From Streptomyces sp. RPA4-2 (GTDB taxonomy: Bacteria > Actinomycetota > Actinomycetes > Streptomycetales > Streptomycetaceae), in assembly GCF_012273515.2 (NCBI RefSeq), contig NZ_CP050975.2, positions 1,798,001 to 1,862,000 on the forward strand: DNA of 64,000 bases, written 5' to 3'. Position numbers and translations under genes: made by a program. The notes beneath the pieces are model-generated. The model was not told the origin of the DNA and ran no database searches. It was given only the letters and a program-made list of their open reading frames with translations. This document shows, in pieces, positions 21,555-29,714 of the stretch; position 1 is the first letter of the stretch; each line of letters starts with the position of its first letter.

Positions 21555-23072
21555 TCACTTCCGGTCCGCCGCCATCCCCGCCGCGTCCAGCAGGGCCATC
21601 CCGACGATGAGATCGGCGCCGCCGAACTCCGGATCGTCCAGTTCGGTGCCGTCGTCCACGGCGAAGAGCAGCTTCTCCTCGCCCTGCCGGTAGGCGGTAC
21701 CGACCGGCGGGCTGGCCGCGTGGATGGCCAACAGCGCTACGAGATAGGGCAGTTCGCAATCGCGGTCGCGTGCCTCCGCCAGCAGTCCGGAGAGCCGCCG
21801 AGGCGCGTCGGCGGGCAGGTCGAGCAGCTCCATGGCGCTCGCGAGCTGCTCGTCGCTGAAGCGGCTGTCGTCCGGGGTGGCGATCAGGTCCGGCTCGGGC
21901 ATCTCGGCGCCGAGGTGCTCCCGCTCCACGGGCGGGGTCAGCAGGAGGTCGACGAGATCCGTGACGCGGACGGACACGGGGGTGCGCAGACCGGTTCCGC
22001 GTGCGAAGAAGGCGTCGGTCACGCGCCGCGCCTGCTCGACGGGCAGCGGCAGCAGGGGGGCGACGAGATGGCCGTAGAGGTCGATGCCGGCGGTCGTCAT
22101 GGGGGTGGCGAAGGCCTGTCGGTCCTGCTCGGCGCGGAACAGCGGGCCGGCCTCCAGGAGCCTGGACTGCAGCTGTGTGTGCCGGCGGATGCAGTCCTTG
22201 ACGATGTCGACGAGCTCGGCGGCGCGGCGCTTCTGCTCGGGGTCCTCGGACTCGTCGCGGGCCTTGCGGATGTTGGTGAGGATCGCATTCTCGTGGCGAT
22301 AGCGGTCCGCGACGTGGTCGAGGGCCTCGGCGATCATGTCGGGCACGGCCTGGAGCCAGTCGACGGCCCGCACATTGCGCCGGGTGGCGTCGAGCGCCCT
22401 GCGGAGCGTCTCCGCGTACTGCACGGTCCGGTAGCGGGCCTGCTCGGCGGCGAGCTGGGCGTCCGCGAGCCGGCCACGGCTGATCAGCACCTCCAGCTTG
22501 ACCTCGGCGGCAATCTGCGCGCTGGTGACGTCGGTGTCGAGGGCGCCGACGAGGACGTTGACCGCCTCGTCCGTCGTACGGAGGTAGACGGTGCCCCCGT
22601 AGCCGGGGACCTCTTCGATCAGCTTGAAGTCGTAGTCGCGGCGCACATAGGAGCCGTCGGGCGCGAACGTGCCGTACACGGCCCGGAAGCCGCGGTCGAC
22701 GCTGCCGACGTTGATCAGGTTCTCCAGGACCCAGCGGGCCACCCGCTCGTGCTCGGCGACGGGGCGCCGGGGTGCCTGCGCGGCGATGCGCGGGAGGAGC
22801 CGGGCCACTATCTGGTCGTGGTCGGCTCCGGTGTCGAAGTCCATGTTCAGGGTGACGAGGTCGATGACGGCGAGGGCCACCTCGGCCATGCCGTAGACCG
22901 TGTACTCGCCCGCGAGATTCGCCTTGCGCACGTCCAGGTCGTGCAGCGGCGCGGTGCAGGCGAGCGCGCGCAGCCGCCGCGCCAGGCCCTCGTCGGCGGC
23001 CGGGCCCGGAGCAAGGCGCGGCGCCGCGCTGAGCTGGGGCGGAACACGGTCCGTCGGTACAGGCGAAGTCAC
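21555..23072 (-). CDS. MukF/JetA-like kleisin candidate, first gene of the SMC-like operon
   Basis: I prefer GTG 23072 (505 aa); the frame also permits TTG 23102 without a clear ribosome site. The protein is mostly helical. The N-terminal part (HDLDVRKANLAGEYTVYGMAEV, shown as HDLDVRKANLAG) and VLENLINVGSVDRGFRAVYG could form winged-helix domains. VRAVDWLQAVPDMIAEALDHV and YRHENAILTNIRKARDE form a long helical middle. A C-terminal domain ends the protein. This is the organisation of MukF/MksF/JetA kleisins, which bridge the two ATPase heads. There is no catalytic motif. It lies 133 bp upstream of the MukE-like gene and starts the operon. The family identity is inferred from operon order and general architecture. 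Confidence 0.45.
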   Translation of the reverse strand: MTSPVPTDRVPPQLSAAPRLAPGPAADEGLARRLRALACTAPLHDLDVRKANLAGEYTVYGMAEVALAVIDLVTLNMDFDTGADHDQIVARLLPRIAAQAPRRPVAEHERVARWVLENLINVGSVDRGFRAVYGTFAPDGSYVRRDYDFKLIEEVPGYGGTVYLRTTDEAVNVLVGALDTDVTSAQIAAEVKLEVLISRGRLADAQLAAEQARYRTVQYAETLRRALDATRRNVRAVDWLQAVPDMIAEALDHVADRYRHENAILTNIRKARDESEDPEQKRRAAELVDIVKDCIRRHTQLQSRLLEAGPLFRAEQDRQAFATPMTTAGIDLYGHLVAPLLPLPVEQARRVTDAFFARGTGLRTPVSVRVTDLVDLLLTPPVEREHLGAEMPEPDLIATPDDSRFSDEQLASAMELLDLPADAPRRLSGLLAEARDRDCELPYLVALLAIHAASPPVGTAYRQGEEKLLFAVDDGTELDDPEFGGADLIVGMALLDAAGMAADRK

Positions 23073-23187
23073 GGTGCACAGACTAGGTCCTCGGTCCGAC
23101 AACGGTCGAAACGGCGCAGAAGCGACCGCCCGTCACCGGGTTCGCGGTGCGCTCCCGCCCGCCGTGCGCCGACGGCCCGCCCGCGCC

Positions 23188-23892
23188 TCAGCCGATGCCC
23201 TGCGCGCCGTCCGCCACCCGTCGCGCGTAGACCTCCACAACCCTTTCGAGCGAGTCGCCGAGATAGACCGAGAGCAGGTGCTCGGCCCCGTCGCGGTCGC
23301 CCGCCCGGAGCGTCTCGAGGATCTCACGGTTCCGGGTGAGGTACGGCTCGTGCAGCCGCCGCGGGTCGTCCACCACATGGAAGGCCAGCCGCAGTTCGGC
23401 GAAGACACTGCGCATCACCTCGTCGGTGCGGGAGCTCCCGGCGAGTGCGACGAGCTCCCGGTGGAAGTGGATGTTGGCCGTACCCACGGCTTTCCAGTCG
23501 CCTTCGCGGGCCGCCCGCTGCCCCTCCCCGACGGCGTGGGCGAGGTCGTCGAGAGCGTACGGCGGCTCGCCGAGCCCTCGGACCACGGCGCACTCGACGA
23601 GGGTGCGGGTGCGGTAGATGTCCTCGACGTCCTCGACCGTCAGTACCCGTACGAAGACCCCGCGGTTGAGCTCGTGGACGAGCAGGCGTTCGTGCGTGAG
23701 CAGCCGGAACGCCTCGCGCAGTGTGTTGCGTGACACACCGAGCGCCCCGCCGATGCTGTCCTCGGACAGCCGCGTCCCGGGCAGGAAGTACCCCTCGGCG
23801 ACCCGGCTCCTGAGGATGTCCGCCACCCGCTCGGCGGTGCTGGTGCGGCCCAGCAGGGCGCGGTCGTCGGCCAGTCCGGTCAGCTCTGCCAT
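23188..23892 (-). CDS. GntR/FadR-family transcriptional regulator (FCD domain)
   Basis: The 234-aa protein starts at ATG 23892. An N-terminal winged helix-turn-helix contains LSEDSIGGALGVSRNTLREA, with LREAFRLL typical of GntR proteins. The C-terminal FCD helical domain has metal-ligand-like positions in ANIHFHRELVALAG and near the end. It is divergent from the MFS/5-oxoprolinase operon, and a perfect 19-bp palindrome lies in the shared spacer. It probably controls that operon in response to an organic acid such as 5-oxoproline; ligand and sign of control are inference. Confidence 0.88.
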   Translation of the reverse strand: MAELTGLADDRALLGRTSTAERVADILRSRVAEGYFLPGTRLSEDSIGGALGVSRNTLREAFRLLTHERLLVHELNRGVFVRVLTVEDVEDIYRTRTLVECAVVRGLGEPPYALDDLAHAVGEGQRAAREGDWKAVGTANIHFHRELVALAGSSRTDEVMRSVFAELRLAFHVVDDPRRLHEPYLTRNREILETLRAGDRDGAEHLLSVYLGDSLERVVEVYARRVADGAQGIG

Positions 23893-23940
23893 ACCCGGAA
23901 TTCAATCGTAGATACAGGAACGAAACAACACGGGTATTGA

Positions 23941-23959
23941 AGGATCGTTCAACGATCCT
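23941..23959. promoter_or_regulatory. Perfect palindromic operator candidate for the GntR regulator
   Basis: AGGATCGTTCAACGATCCT is a perfect 19-bp inverted repeat centred on C23950. It lies 49 bp upstream of the GntR start and about 137 bp upstream of the MFS start. A looser outer pair, TTCAAT near 23898 and ATTGAA ending near 23940, flanks the regulator promoter side. Confidence 0.65.
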
Positions 23960-24095
23960 CTACCTTGGCGGTCAGGCGGCGCCGCACAGTCCCCACCGCC
24001 CGCTCGAACGCGGCGCCCGTCCCTTCCGCACGGCACGGCACGGCACGGCACGGCTCAGTCCACACGCACCCTTCGTCCCTCACTGCGAGGTGCCC

Positions 24096-25415
24096 ATGAG
24101 CACGACCCCTCCCCCACAGGCCCTGACCACCGACCCCCATCGGGGCGCGGGTGAACCCGGCTCCCAGGAAGGCGCGTTCGCCTGGCTGCGCGCCCTCGGT
24201 CCACGGGGCCGCCGGGCCTTCGCCGGCGCGTTCGGCGGCTACGCCCTCGACTCGTACGACTACTTCACCCTGCCGCTGAGCATGGTCACCCTGGCGGCGT
24301 ACTTCGGTCTGGACAGCGGCCAGACCGGTCTGTTCACCACCGTCACCCTGGTCGTCTCGGCGGTCGGCGGAGCGATCGCCGGCGTGGTCGCGGACCGGAT
24401 CGGGCGCGTCAAGGCACTCATGATCACCGTGATCACGTACGCGGTGTTCACCGTGGCCTGCGGATTCGCGCCCAACTACGAGACGCTGCTGGTCTTCCGC
24501 GCCCTTCAGGGCCTCGGGTTCGGCGGCGAGTGGGCGGTCGGCGCGATCCTGGTCGCCGAGTACGCGAGCCCGAAGCACCGCGGTCGCACACTCGGCGCGA
24601 TCCAGAGCTCCTGGGCCGTCGGCTGGGGACTGGCGGTGCTCGTGTACACCCTCGTCTTCCAGTTCCTCGGCGACGACCTCGCGTGGCGCGTGATGTTCTG
24701 GACCGGCGCGCTGCCCGCGCTGCTGGTCATCTGGGTGCGCCGCCGGGTGCAGGACGCCCCCGAGGCGGCCGCCGAGCGCGAGAGGAGCGCGGACAAGGGC
24801 TCGTTCACAGCGATCTTCAAGCCGGCCACGGCCGAAAACCCCGGTCTGCTGCGCACCACGTTCTTCGCGGTACTGCTCTCCACCGGAGTCCAGGGCGGCT
24901 ACTACACGCTGGCCACCTGGGTACCCACGTACCTGAAGACGGAGCGGGGCCTGTCCGTGGTCGGCACCGGCAGCTACCTCACGTTCCTGATCTCCGGGGC
25001 CTTCATCGGCTACCTCACCGGCGGGTACCTCACCGACAGGCTGGGCCGCAAGCGGAACATCCTGCTCTTCGCGATCCTCTCCGCGGTCTGCGTCCTCATC
25101 TACGCCAACCTCCCGAGCGGCGCCAACACGCTTCTCCTCGTGCTCGGTTTCCCGCTCGGCTTCTGCATGTCGGCGATCTTCAGCGGCTTCGGCTCGTTCC
25201 TCAGCGAGCTGTATCCCTCGGCGGTGCGCGGCACCGGGCAGGGCTTCACGTACAACACCGGGCGCGCCGTGGGCGCCGTCTTCCCCACCCTGGTCGGCTT
25301 CCTGGCCGACAGCTGGGGCGTGGGCGGCGCCCTGGTCTTCGGCGCGATCGGCTACGCACTCGCCGCCCTGGCGCTGATCGGCCTCCCCGAGACCCGTGGA
25401 AAGGAACTCCTGTGA
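24096..25415 (+). CDS. MFS transporter of the 5-oxoproline operon
   Basis: I chose ATG 24096 (GCGAGG upstream) over an in-frame extension to 23937; the product has 439 aa. It has about 12 hydrophobic segments and the MFS loop motif DRIGRVKAL between helices 2 and 3, with a second copy [10 protein letters not shown] in the second half. ARSPGVP-type sequence signatures of sugar porters are absent; [15 protein letters not shown] resembles the aromatic-acid/sialic-acid (SHS/AAHS) group of organic-acid symporters. The following gene overlaps its stop (GTGA), so it is co-translated with the hydro-lyase and PxpABC. Import of 5-oxoproline or a related acid is the best guess. Confidence 0.82.
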   Translation: MSTTPPPQALTTDPHRGAGEPGSQEGAFAWLRALGPRGRRAFAGAFGGYALDSYDYFTLPLSMVTLAAYFGLDSGQTGLFTTVTLVVSAVGGAIAGVVADRIGRVKALMITVITYAVFTVACGFAPNYETLLVFRALQGLGFGGEWAVGAILVAEYASPKHRGRTLGAIQSSWAVGWGLAVLVYTLVFQFLGDDLAWRVMFWTGALPALLVIWVRRRVQDAPEAAAERERSADKGSFTAIFKPATAENPGLLRTTFFAVLLSTGVQGGYYTLATWVPTYLKTERGLSVVGTGSYLTFLISGAFIGYLTGGYLTDRLGRKRNILLFAILSAVCVLIYANLPSGANTLLLVLGFPLGFCMSAIFSGFGSFLSELYPSAVRGTGQGFTYNTGRAVGAVFPTLVGFLADSWGVGGALVFGAIGYALAALALIGLPETRGKELL

Positions 25416-26335
25416 CGTCCGTGGCTTCCCCGCCCTCCCCGGCCCCCCTGTCCGCCTCGGCCTCCGCGGCTGCCACAGGATCGGCACCTCCCGTGACTCC
25501 CACGGCCTCCGCACAACGCCCCTCCAAGGAGCGCCCGTTGCACCCGCTCGGCGAGCACGCACGCGCGTGGACCCCCAAAAAGGCACGGGCCTGGTTCCGT
25601 TCGGGCGTGTCGGGCCCGACGGCCGGGATCGCCGCGGGGCACACCCAGGCCAACCTGATCTCGGTGCCCGCCGACTGGGCGTACGACATGCTGCTGTTCT
25701 GCCAGCGCAACCCAGGACCCTGTCCGGTCCTCGACGTCACCGACGCCGGCTCCTGGACCACCCCGCTCGCCGACGGCGCGGACCTGCGCACCGATCTGCC
25801 CCGCTACCGGGTCTGGGAGAACGGCGAGTTGGTGGACGAGCCCACCGACGTCGTCGGCCGCTGGCGCGACGACCTGGTCTCGTTCCTGATCGGGTGCAGT
25901 TTCACCTTCGAGTGGGCGCTCACCGAGGCGGGCGTCCCCCTGCGCCACATCGAACAGGGCCGCAACGTCTCCATGTACGTGACCGCGCGCCGCTGCCGGC
26001 CGGCCGGGCGGCTGCACGGCCCCATGGTGGTGTCGATGCGTCCGGTCCCGCCCGAACACCTGGCCGCGGCGATCCGGGAGACCAGCCTCATGCCCGCGGT
26101 GCACGGCAGCCCCGTGCACTGCGGGGAACCCTCGGGGCTGGGCATCCGCAGTCTCGCGCACCCCGACTTCGGTGACGCGGTGGACACCGAACCGGACGAC
26201 ATCCCCGTCTTCTGGGCCTGCGGAGTGACTCCCCAGGCGGCCGTGATGGCGTCCCGCCCACCGTTCGCGATCACCCACGCACCCGGGCAGATGTTCCTCA
26301 CCGACGCCCGTGACGAGCAGTACCGCGTGGCCTGA
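25412..26335 (+). CDS. DUF1445 putative hydro-lyase (D-glutamate cyclase-like)
   Basis: The 307-aa protein starts at GTG 25412, overlapping the MFS stop by 4 bp with AAGGA upstream. The first 40 residues are Ser/Pro/Ala-rich and probably disordered; the true start could be later. The conserved core has [39 protein letters not shown] and [12 protein letters not shown], all characteristic of the DUF1445 family. The mammalian member DGLUCY converts D-glutamate to 5-oxo-D-proline. Its place directly before pxpABC fits a role in forming or handling 5-oxoproline, but no activity can be proven from sequence. Confidence 0.85.
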   Translation: MTSVASPPSPAPLSASASAAATGSAPPVTPTASAQRPSKERPLHPLGEHARAWTPKKARAWFRSGVSGPTAGIAAGHTQANLISVPADWAYDMLLFCQRNPGPCPVLDVTDAGSWTTPLADGADLRTDLPRYRVWENGELVDEPTDVVGRWRDDLVSFLIGCSFTFEWALTEAGVPLRHIEQGRNVSMYVTARRCRPAGRLHGPMVVSMRPVPPEHLAAAIRETSLMPAVHGSPVHCGEPSGLGIRSLAHPDFGDAVDTEPDDIPVFWACGVTPQAAVMASRPPFAITHAPGQMFLTDARDEQYRVA

Positions 26336-26364
26336 AGCGGCCCGGAAAGGAGAGACTGCGCCTC

Positions 26365-27123
26365 ATGACCCCGATCGATCTCAACGCCGACCTCGGCGAG
26401 GGTTTCGGCCGCTGGCGGCTGACCGACGACGAGCAGTTGCTGTCCGTCGTCACCAGCGCCAATGTGGCCTGCGGATTCCACGCCGGGGACGCGGTCACCA
26501 TGCGGCGGGTGTGCGAGCTGGCGGCCGAACGGGGCGTACGGATCGGCGCCCAGGTCTCCTACCGCGACCTGGCGGGTTTCGGGCGGCGCGCGATGGACGT
26601 GCCGCCCGACGAACTGACGGCCGAAGTGGCCTACCAGATCGGCGCCCTGGAGGTCTTCGCGCGTGCGGCGGGCGCGCGCGTGGCGTACGTGAAGCCGCAC
26701 GGGGCGCTCTACAACCGCGTCGTGCGCGACGAGGAGCAGGCGGCAGCGGTCGTCGACGGCGTCCTGCTCGCGGACGCCGCACTGCCCGTCCTCGGTCTGC
26801 CGTCCTCCCGCTTCCTGAAGCTGGCGGAGCGGGCCGGACTGCCCACGGTCACCGAGGCGTTCGCGGACCGCGCCTACACCGCGGAGGGAACCCTCGTGCC
26901 GCGCACCCTGGAGGGCGCGGTGATCACGGACGCCGAGGAGGTCGTCGAACGCTCCCTGGGCCTGGCCCGGTTCGGCACGGTGACGTCCCACACCGGGGAG
27001 CCCGTCCCGGTCCGCGCCCGCTCGCTGTGCCTGCACGGGGACACCCCGGGCGCGGTGGAGCTGGCGCGCCGGGTCCGCGCCCGTCTGGAGTCCTCGGGCG
27101 TCCGCGTGGAGGCCTTCGTATGA
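26365..27123 (+). CDS. pxpA: 5-oxoprolinase subunit A (LamB/YcsF family)
   Basis: The 252-aa protein starts at ATG 26365 with AAAGGAGAG upstream. IDLNADLGEGFGRW at the N-terminus, VTSANVACGFHAGD and YVKPHGALYNRVV are hallmark segments of the LamB/YcsF family. With PxpB and PxpC it forms the prokaryotic ATP-dependent 5-oxoprolinase that opens 5-oxo-L-proline to L-glutamate. Length is standard. The stop overlaps the start of pxpB (ATGA at 27120-27123). Confidence 0.93.
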   Translation: MTPIDLNADLGEGFGRWRLTDDEQLLSVVTSANVACGFHAGDAVTMRRVCELAAERGVRIGAQVSYRDLAGFGRRAMDVPPDELTAEVAYQIGALEVFARAAGARVAYVKPHGALYNRVVRDEEQAAAVVDGVLLADAALPVLGLPSSRFLKLAERAGLPTVTEAFADRAYTAEGTLVPRTLEGAVITDAEEVVERSLGLARFGTVTSHTGEPVPVRARSLCLHGDTPGAVELARRVRARLESSGVRVEAFV

Positions 27124-27734
27124 GGGTGTTGCCGGTCGGGGAACGTGCCCTGCTCGTCGAGGTCGCCTCCGGCGAGGCGGCCCAGTCCCTGCACGCCGAG
27201 CTGCTGCGCCGCCGCGCCGACGGTTCCCTGTCCGTCCGGGAGATCGTCCCGGCGGCCCGTACGGTCCTGCTGGACGGCGTGGACGACCCGGTGCGTCTGG
27301 CGTCACGGCTCCCCGCCTGGGACATCCCGCCGCTGCCCGCGCGCGCGAAGGACGCGGTAGAGATCCCCGTACGCTACGACGGCCCCGACCTGGCCGACGT
27401 GGCGGCGCGGTGGGGGGTGCCGGAACACGAGGTGCCGGAGATCCACGCGGCGGCCGAGTTCCGGGTCGCCTTCTGCGGGTTCGCACCCGGATTCGGCTAC
27501 CTCACCGGACTGCCCTCCCGGTACGACGTGCCGCGCCGGCCGACTCCGCGTACCTCGGTCCCGGCGGGTTCCGTGGCCCTCGCGGGTCCGTACACGGGCG
27601 TGTACCCGCGCTCGTCGCCGGGCGGCTGGCAGCTGATCGGCACGACGGACGCGGTGCTGTGGGACCACGCGCGCGTGCCGGCCGCGCTGCTCGCCCCGGG
27701 CACCCGGGTCCGGTTCGTAGCGGCGGGGTGCTGA
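27120..27734 (+). CDS. pxpB: 5-oxoprolinase subunit B (KipI/allophanate hydrolase subunit 1)
   Basis: The 204-aa protein begins MRVLPVGERALLVEV. FCGFAPGFGYLTGLP and the SSPGGWQLIG segment are diagnostic of the KipI/AHS1 family. It is the partner of PxpC and is coupled at both ends: ATGA overlap with pxpA and a one-base TGATG overlap with pxpC. The small overlaps suggest equal synthesis of all three subunits. Confidence 0.93.
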   Translation: MRVLPVGERALLVEVASGEAAQSLHAELLRRRADGSLSVREIVPAARTVLLDGVDDPVRLASRLPAWDIPPLPARAKDAVEIPVRYDGPDLADVAARWGVPEHEVPEIHAAAEFRVAFCGFAPGFGYLTGLPSRYDVPRRPTPRTSVPAGSVALAGPYTGVYPRSSPGGWQLIGTTDAVLWDHARVPAALLAPGTRVRFVAAGC

Positions 27735-28603
27735 TGACCGACCGGGCCCTGTCCGTCGTGCGCGCCGGGGCCCTGACCACCGTCCAGGACCAGGGCCGCC
27801 CCGGCCACGCGCACCTCGGTGTCCCCCGCTCCGGCGCGCTGGACGCGCCCGCGGCGGCGCTGGCCAACCGTCTCGTCGGCAACCCCGTCGAGGCGGCCGT
27901 CCTGGAGACGACCCTCAACGGCTGCGGCCTGCGCCCGCGTTCGGCGGTCACGGTGGCGGTCGCGGGCGCGCCCTGCCCGGTCGCGGTGGACGGACGCCCG
28001 GCTCCCTGGGGTGCGCCGGTACGTGTCCCCGCCGGGGCGCTGCTCGACGTCGGCGCCGCTCGCGCGGGACTGCGCAGCTATGTGGCCGTGTCCGGCGGAA
28101 TCGCCGTGGACCCGGTCCTCGGCAGCCGCTCCACCGACCTCCTCTCGGGCCTGGGTCCGCCGCCCCTCACGGACGGTACGGTGCTGCCGCTGGGGCACCC
28201 CGACGACGTCCCCGCGCGCGTGGACGTGGTTCCGCACCCGGGTCCGCCCACCGAGCTCGTCCTGCGGGTGACGCCGGGTCCGCGCGACGACTGGTTCACC
28301 GCCTCCGCCCTGCGCACCCTGGCGACGGCCGCCTACCGGGTGTCCTCGGCGAGCAACCGCATCGGGCTGCGTACGGAAGGGCCCCCACTGGAGAGGGCCG
28401 TTTCCGGCGAACTCCCCAGTGAGGGCATGGTGCTGGGCTCCGTGCAGGTGCCGCCCGACGGCAGACCGGTGGTGTTCCTCGCCGACCATCCCACCACCGG
28501 GGGCTACCCGGTGATCGCGGTGGTCCGTACGGCCGACCTCTCGGCGGCCGCTCAGGCGGTCCCGGGCACGCCGGTCCGTTTCCTGGTCGTACGCCGACGC
28601 TGA
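27734..28603 (+). CDS. pxpC: 5-oxoprolinase subunit C (KipA/biotin-dependent carboxylase-like)
   Basis: The 289-aa protein starts at ATG 27734. Typical KipA/AHS2 segments are LTTVQDQGRPGHAHLGVPRSGALD, of which QDQGRPGHAHLGVP is most diagnostic, plus NPVEAAVLETTLNG, SNRIGLRTEGPPLE, and VFLADHPTTGGYPVIAVV at the C-terminus. It completes PxpABC and ends the operon; the next gene comes from the opposite strand 25 bp further on. Confidence 0.93.
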   Translation: MTDRALSVVRAGALTTVQDQGRPGHAHLGVPRSGALDAPAAALANRLVGNPVEAAVLETTLNGCGLRPRSAVTVAVAGAPCPVAVDGRPAPWGAPVRVPAGALLDVGAARAGLRSYVAVSGGIAVDPVLGSRSTDLLSGLGPPPLTDGTVLPLGHPDDVPARVDVVPHPGPPTELVLRVTPGPRDDWFTASALRTLATAAYRVSSASNRIGLRTEGPPLERAVSGELPSEGMVLGSVQVPPDGRPVVFLADHPTTGGYPVIAVVRTADLSAAAQAVPGTPVRFLVVRRR

Positions 28604-28628
28604 GGCGCCGGCGGTCCGCCCCGCTTCC

Positions 28629-29714
28629 TCATGCGGCGTCCGGCTGTTCGCCCCCGGACAGGGCGGCCAGCGCGGACGCCACGGCGTGCGAGGCACCGAG
28701 GTCGAGCCGGGCGCTGGTGCCGCGCGCCCGGTGGCGGATCTCGGCGGCGGCCAGGGTGAGCAGTTGCGGCAACAGGTCGGTGCACCGCCGGGCCACCCAT
28801 CCCGTCCCGGCGGTGGCCAGCCACCACAGGCTCGCCGAACGGGTGGGCGCGGGGAACTCGGGCTCGGCCGACGGCGCGGGCCCGGTGGCGACGCCCCGCT
28901 GTGCGAGGGACATGTGGAAGCGCAGGGCGAGCTGCCGGTGCCCGCGCTCCCCCGGGTGCAGCCGGTCCGCGCTCCACAACGCGCGGTCCGTCAGCCAGGC
29001 GCCCTCCGCCGCGTGCACGTGCACCGCGCCGTAGCGCTCGGACAGCGCGTGCACGACCGCGTTGACGGCCCGCTGGCGCCGGGCCAGCGGACGTGCGAGC
29101 GCCCCCGGCAGCCCGAGCATCGCACCGGGATCCGGCAGACAGGCGGTCAGGAGCACGGCGCCCTGGTCCCGGAAGGCCGCGTACACCTGGTCGAGCCGGG
29201 CGGCCACGGCGTGGATGTCGAAGGTGCACCGCAGAGTGTCGTTCACCCCGATCACGACGGACACCACGTCCGGGCGCAGGGCCAGCGCCTGCGGCGTCTG
29301 CCGTTCCAGGACGTCGCGCGTCTGGGCGCCGCTCACCGCGAGGTTGGTGAACTCCACGGACGCCACGGGCCGATCGGACGGTCCGCCGACGGGCCGTCCC
29401 GAGGACCCACCGGCCGGCCCACCGGACGACTCGACGGCCGCCCCGTCGGCAACCGCACCCGACGGCTCACCGGCCGCCCCGTGGGCGAACCCGCCAACCA
29501 CCCCGTGGGCGAACCCGCCAACCGGCCCGCGGCCGAACCCGGCGGCGGCCCCGACCGGCACCGCCTCGGGCACCGCCTCGGGAACCGCCTCCGGCACCCC
29601 GCCGGACAACCCGTCGGCGAGCAGCGCCGCCCAGCCCCGCCAGGCCTCTCCCACGGGGTCGCCCACGCCCTCGGTCAGTGAGTCCCCGAGAGCCACGAAC
29701 CGAAGGGGTCTCAT
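28629..29714 (-). CDS. SGNH/GDSL hydrolase with a low-complexity insertion
   Basis: The 361-aa protein starts at ATG 29714, overlapping the upstream glycosyltransferase stop (ATGA). Block I FVALGDSLTEGVGD holds the nucleophile Ser, SVVIGVNDTLR is block III with Asn, and SADRLHPGERGHR carries the catalytic Asp and His. These are the SGNH esterase/lipase motifs. Between block I and block II, residues about 38-117 (29364-29603) form a Gly/Ala/Pro-rich repetitive insert with PEAV units and GGFAHG repeats, absent from ordinary members. A role in deacylating or modifying a lipid or glycan made by the two neighbouring glycosyltransferases is possible. Confidence 0.85.
   Translation of the reverse strand: MRPLRFVALGDSLTEGVGDPVGEAWRGWAALLADGLSGGVPEAVPEAVPEAVPVGAAAGFGRGPVGGFAHGVVGGFAHGAAGEPSGAVADGAAVESSGGPAGGSSGRPVGGPSDRPVASVEFTNLAVSGAQTRDVLERQTPQALALRPDVVSVVIGVNDTLRCTFDIHAVAARLDQVYAAFRDQGAVLLTACLPDPGAMLGLPGALARPLARRQRAVNAVVHALSERYGAVHVHAAEGAWLTDRALWSADRLHPGERGHRQLALRFHMSLAQRGVATGPAPSAEPEFPAPTRSASLWWLATAGTGWVARRCTDLLPQLLTLAAAEIRHRARGTSARLDLGASHAVASALAALSGGEQPDAA

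Noticed and set aside
15636..23187. A JetD-like toprim nuclease near the SMC-like operon
   Set aside because: I looked on both strands and on both sides; only choline oxidase and the GntR regulator adjoin.
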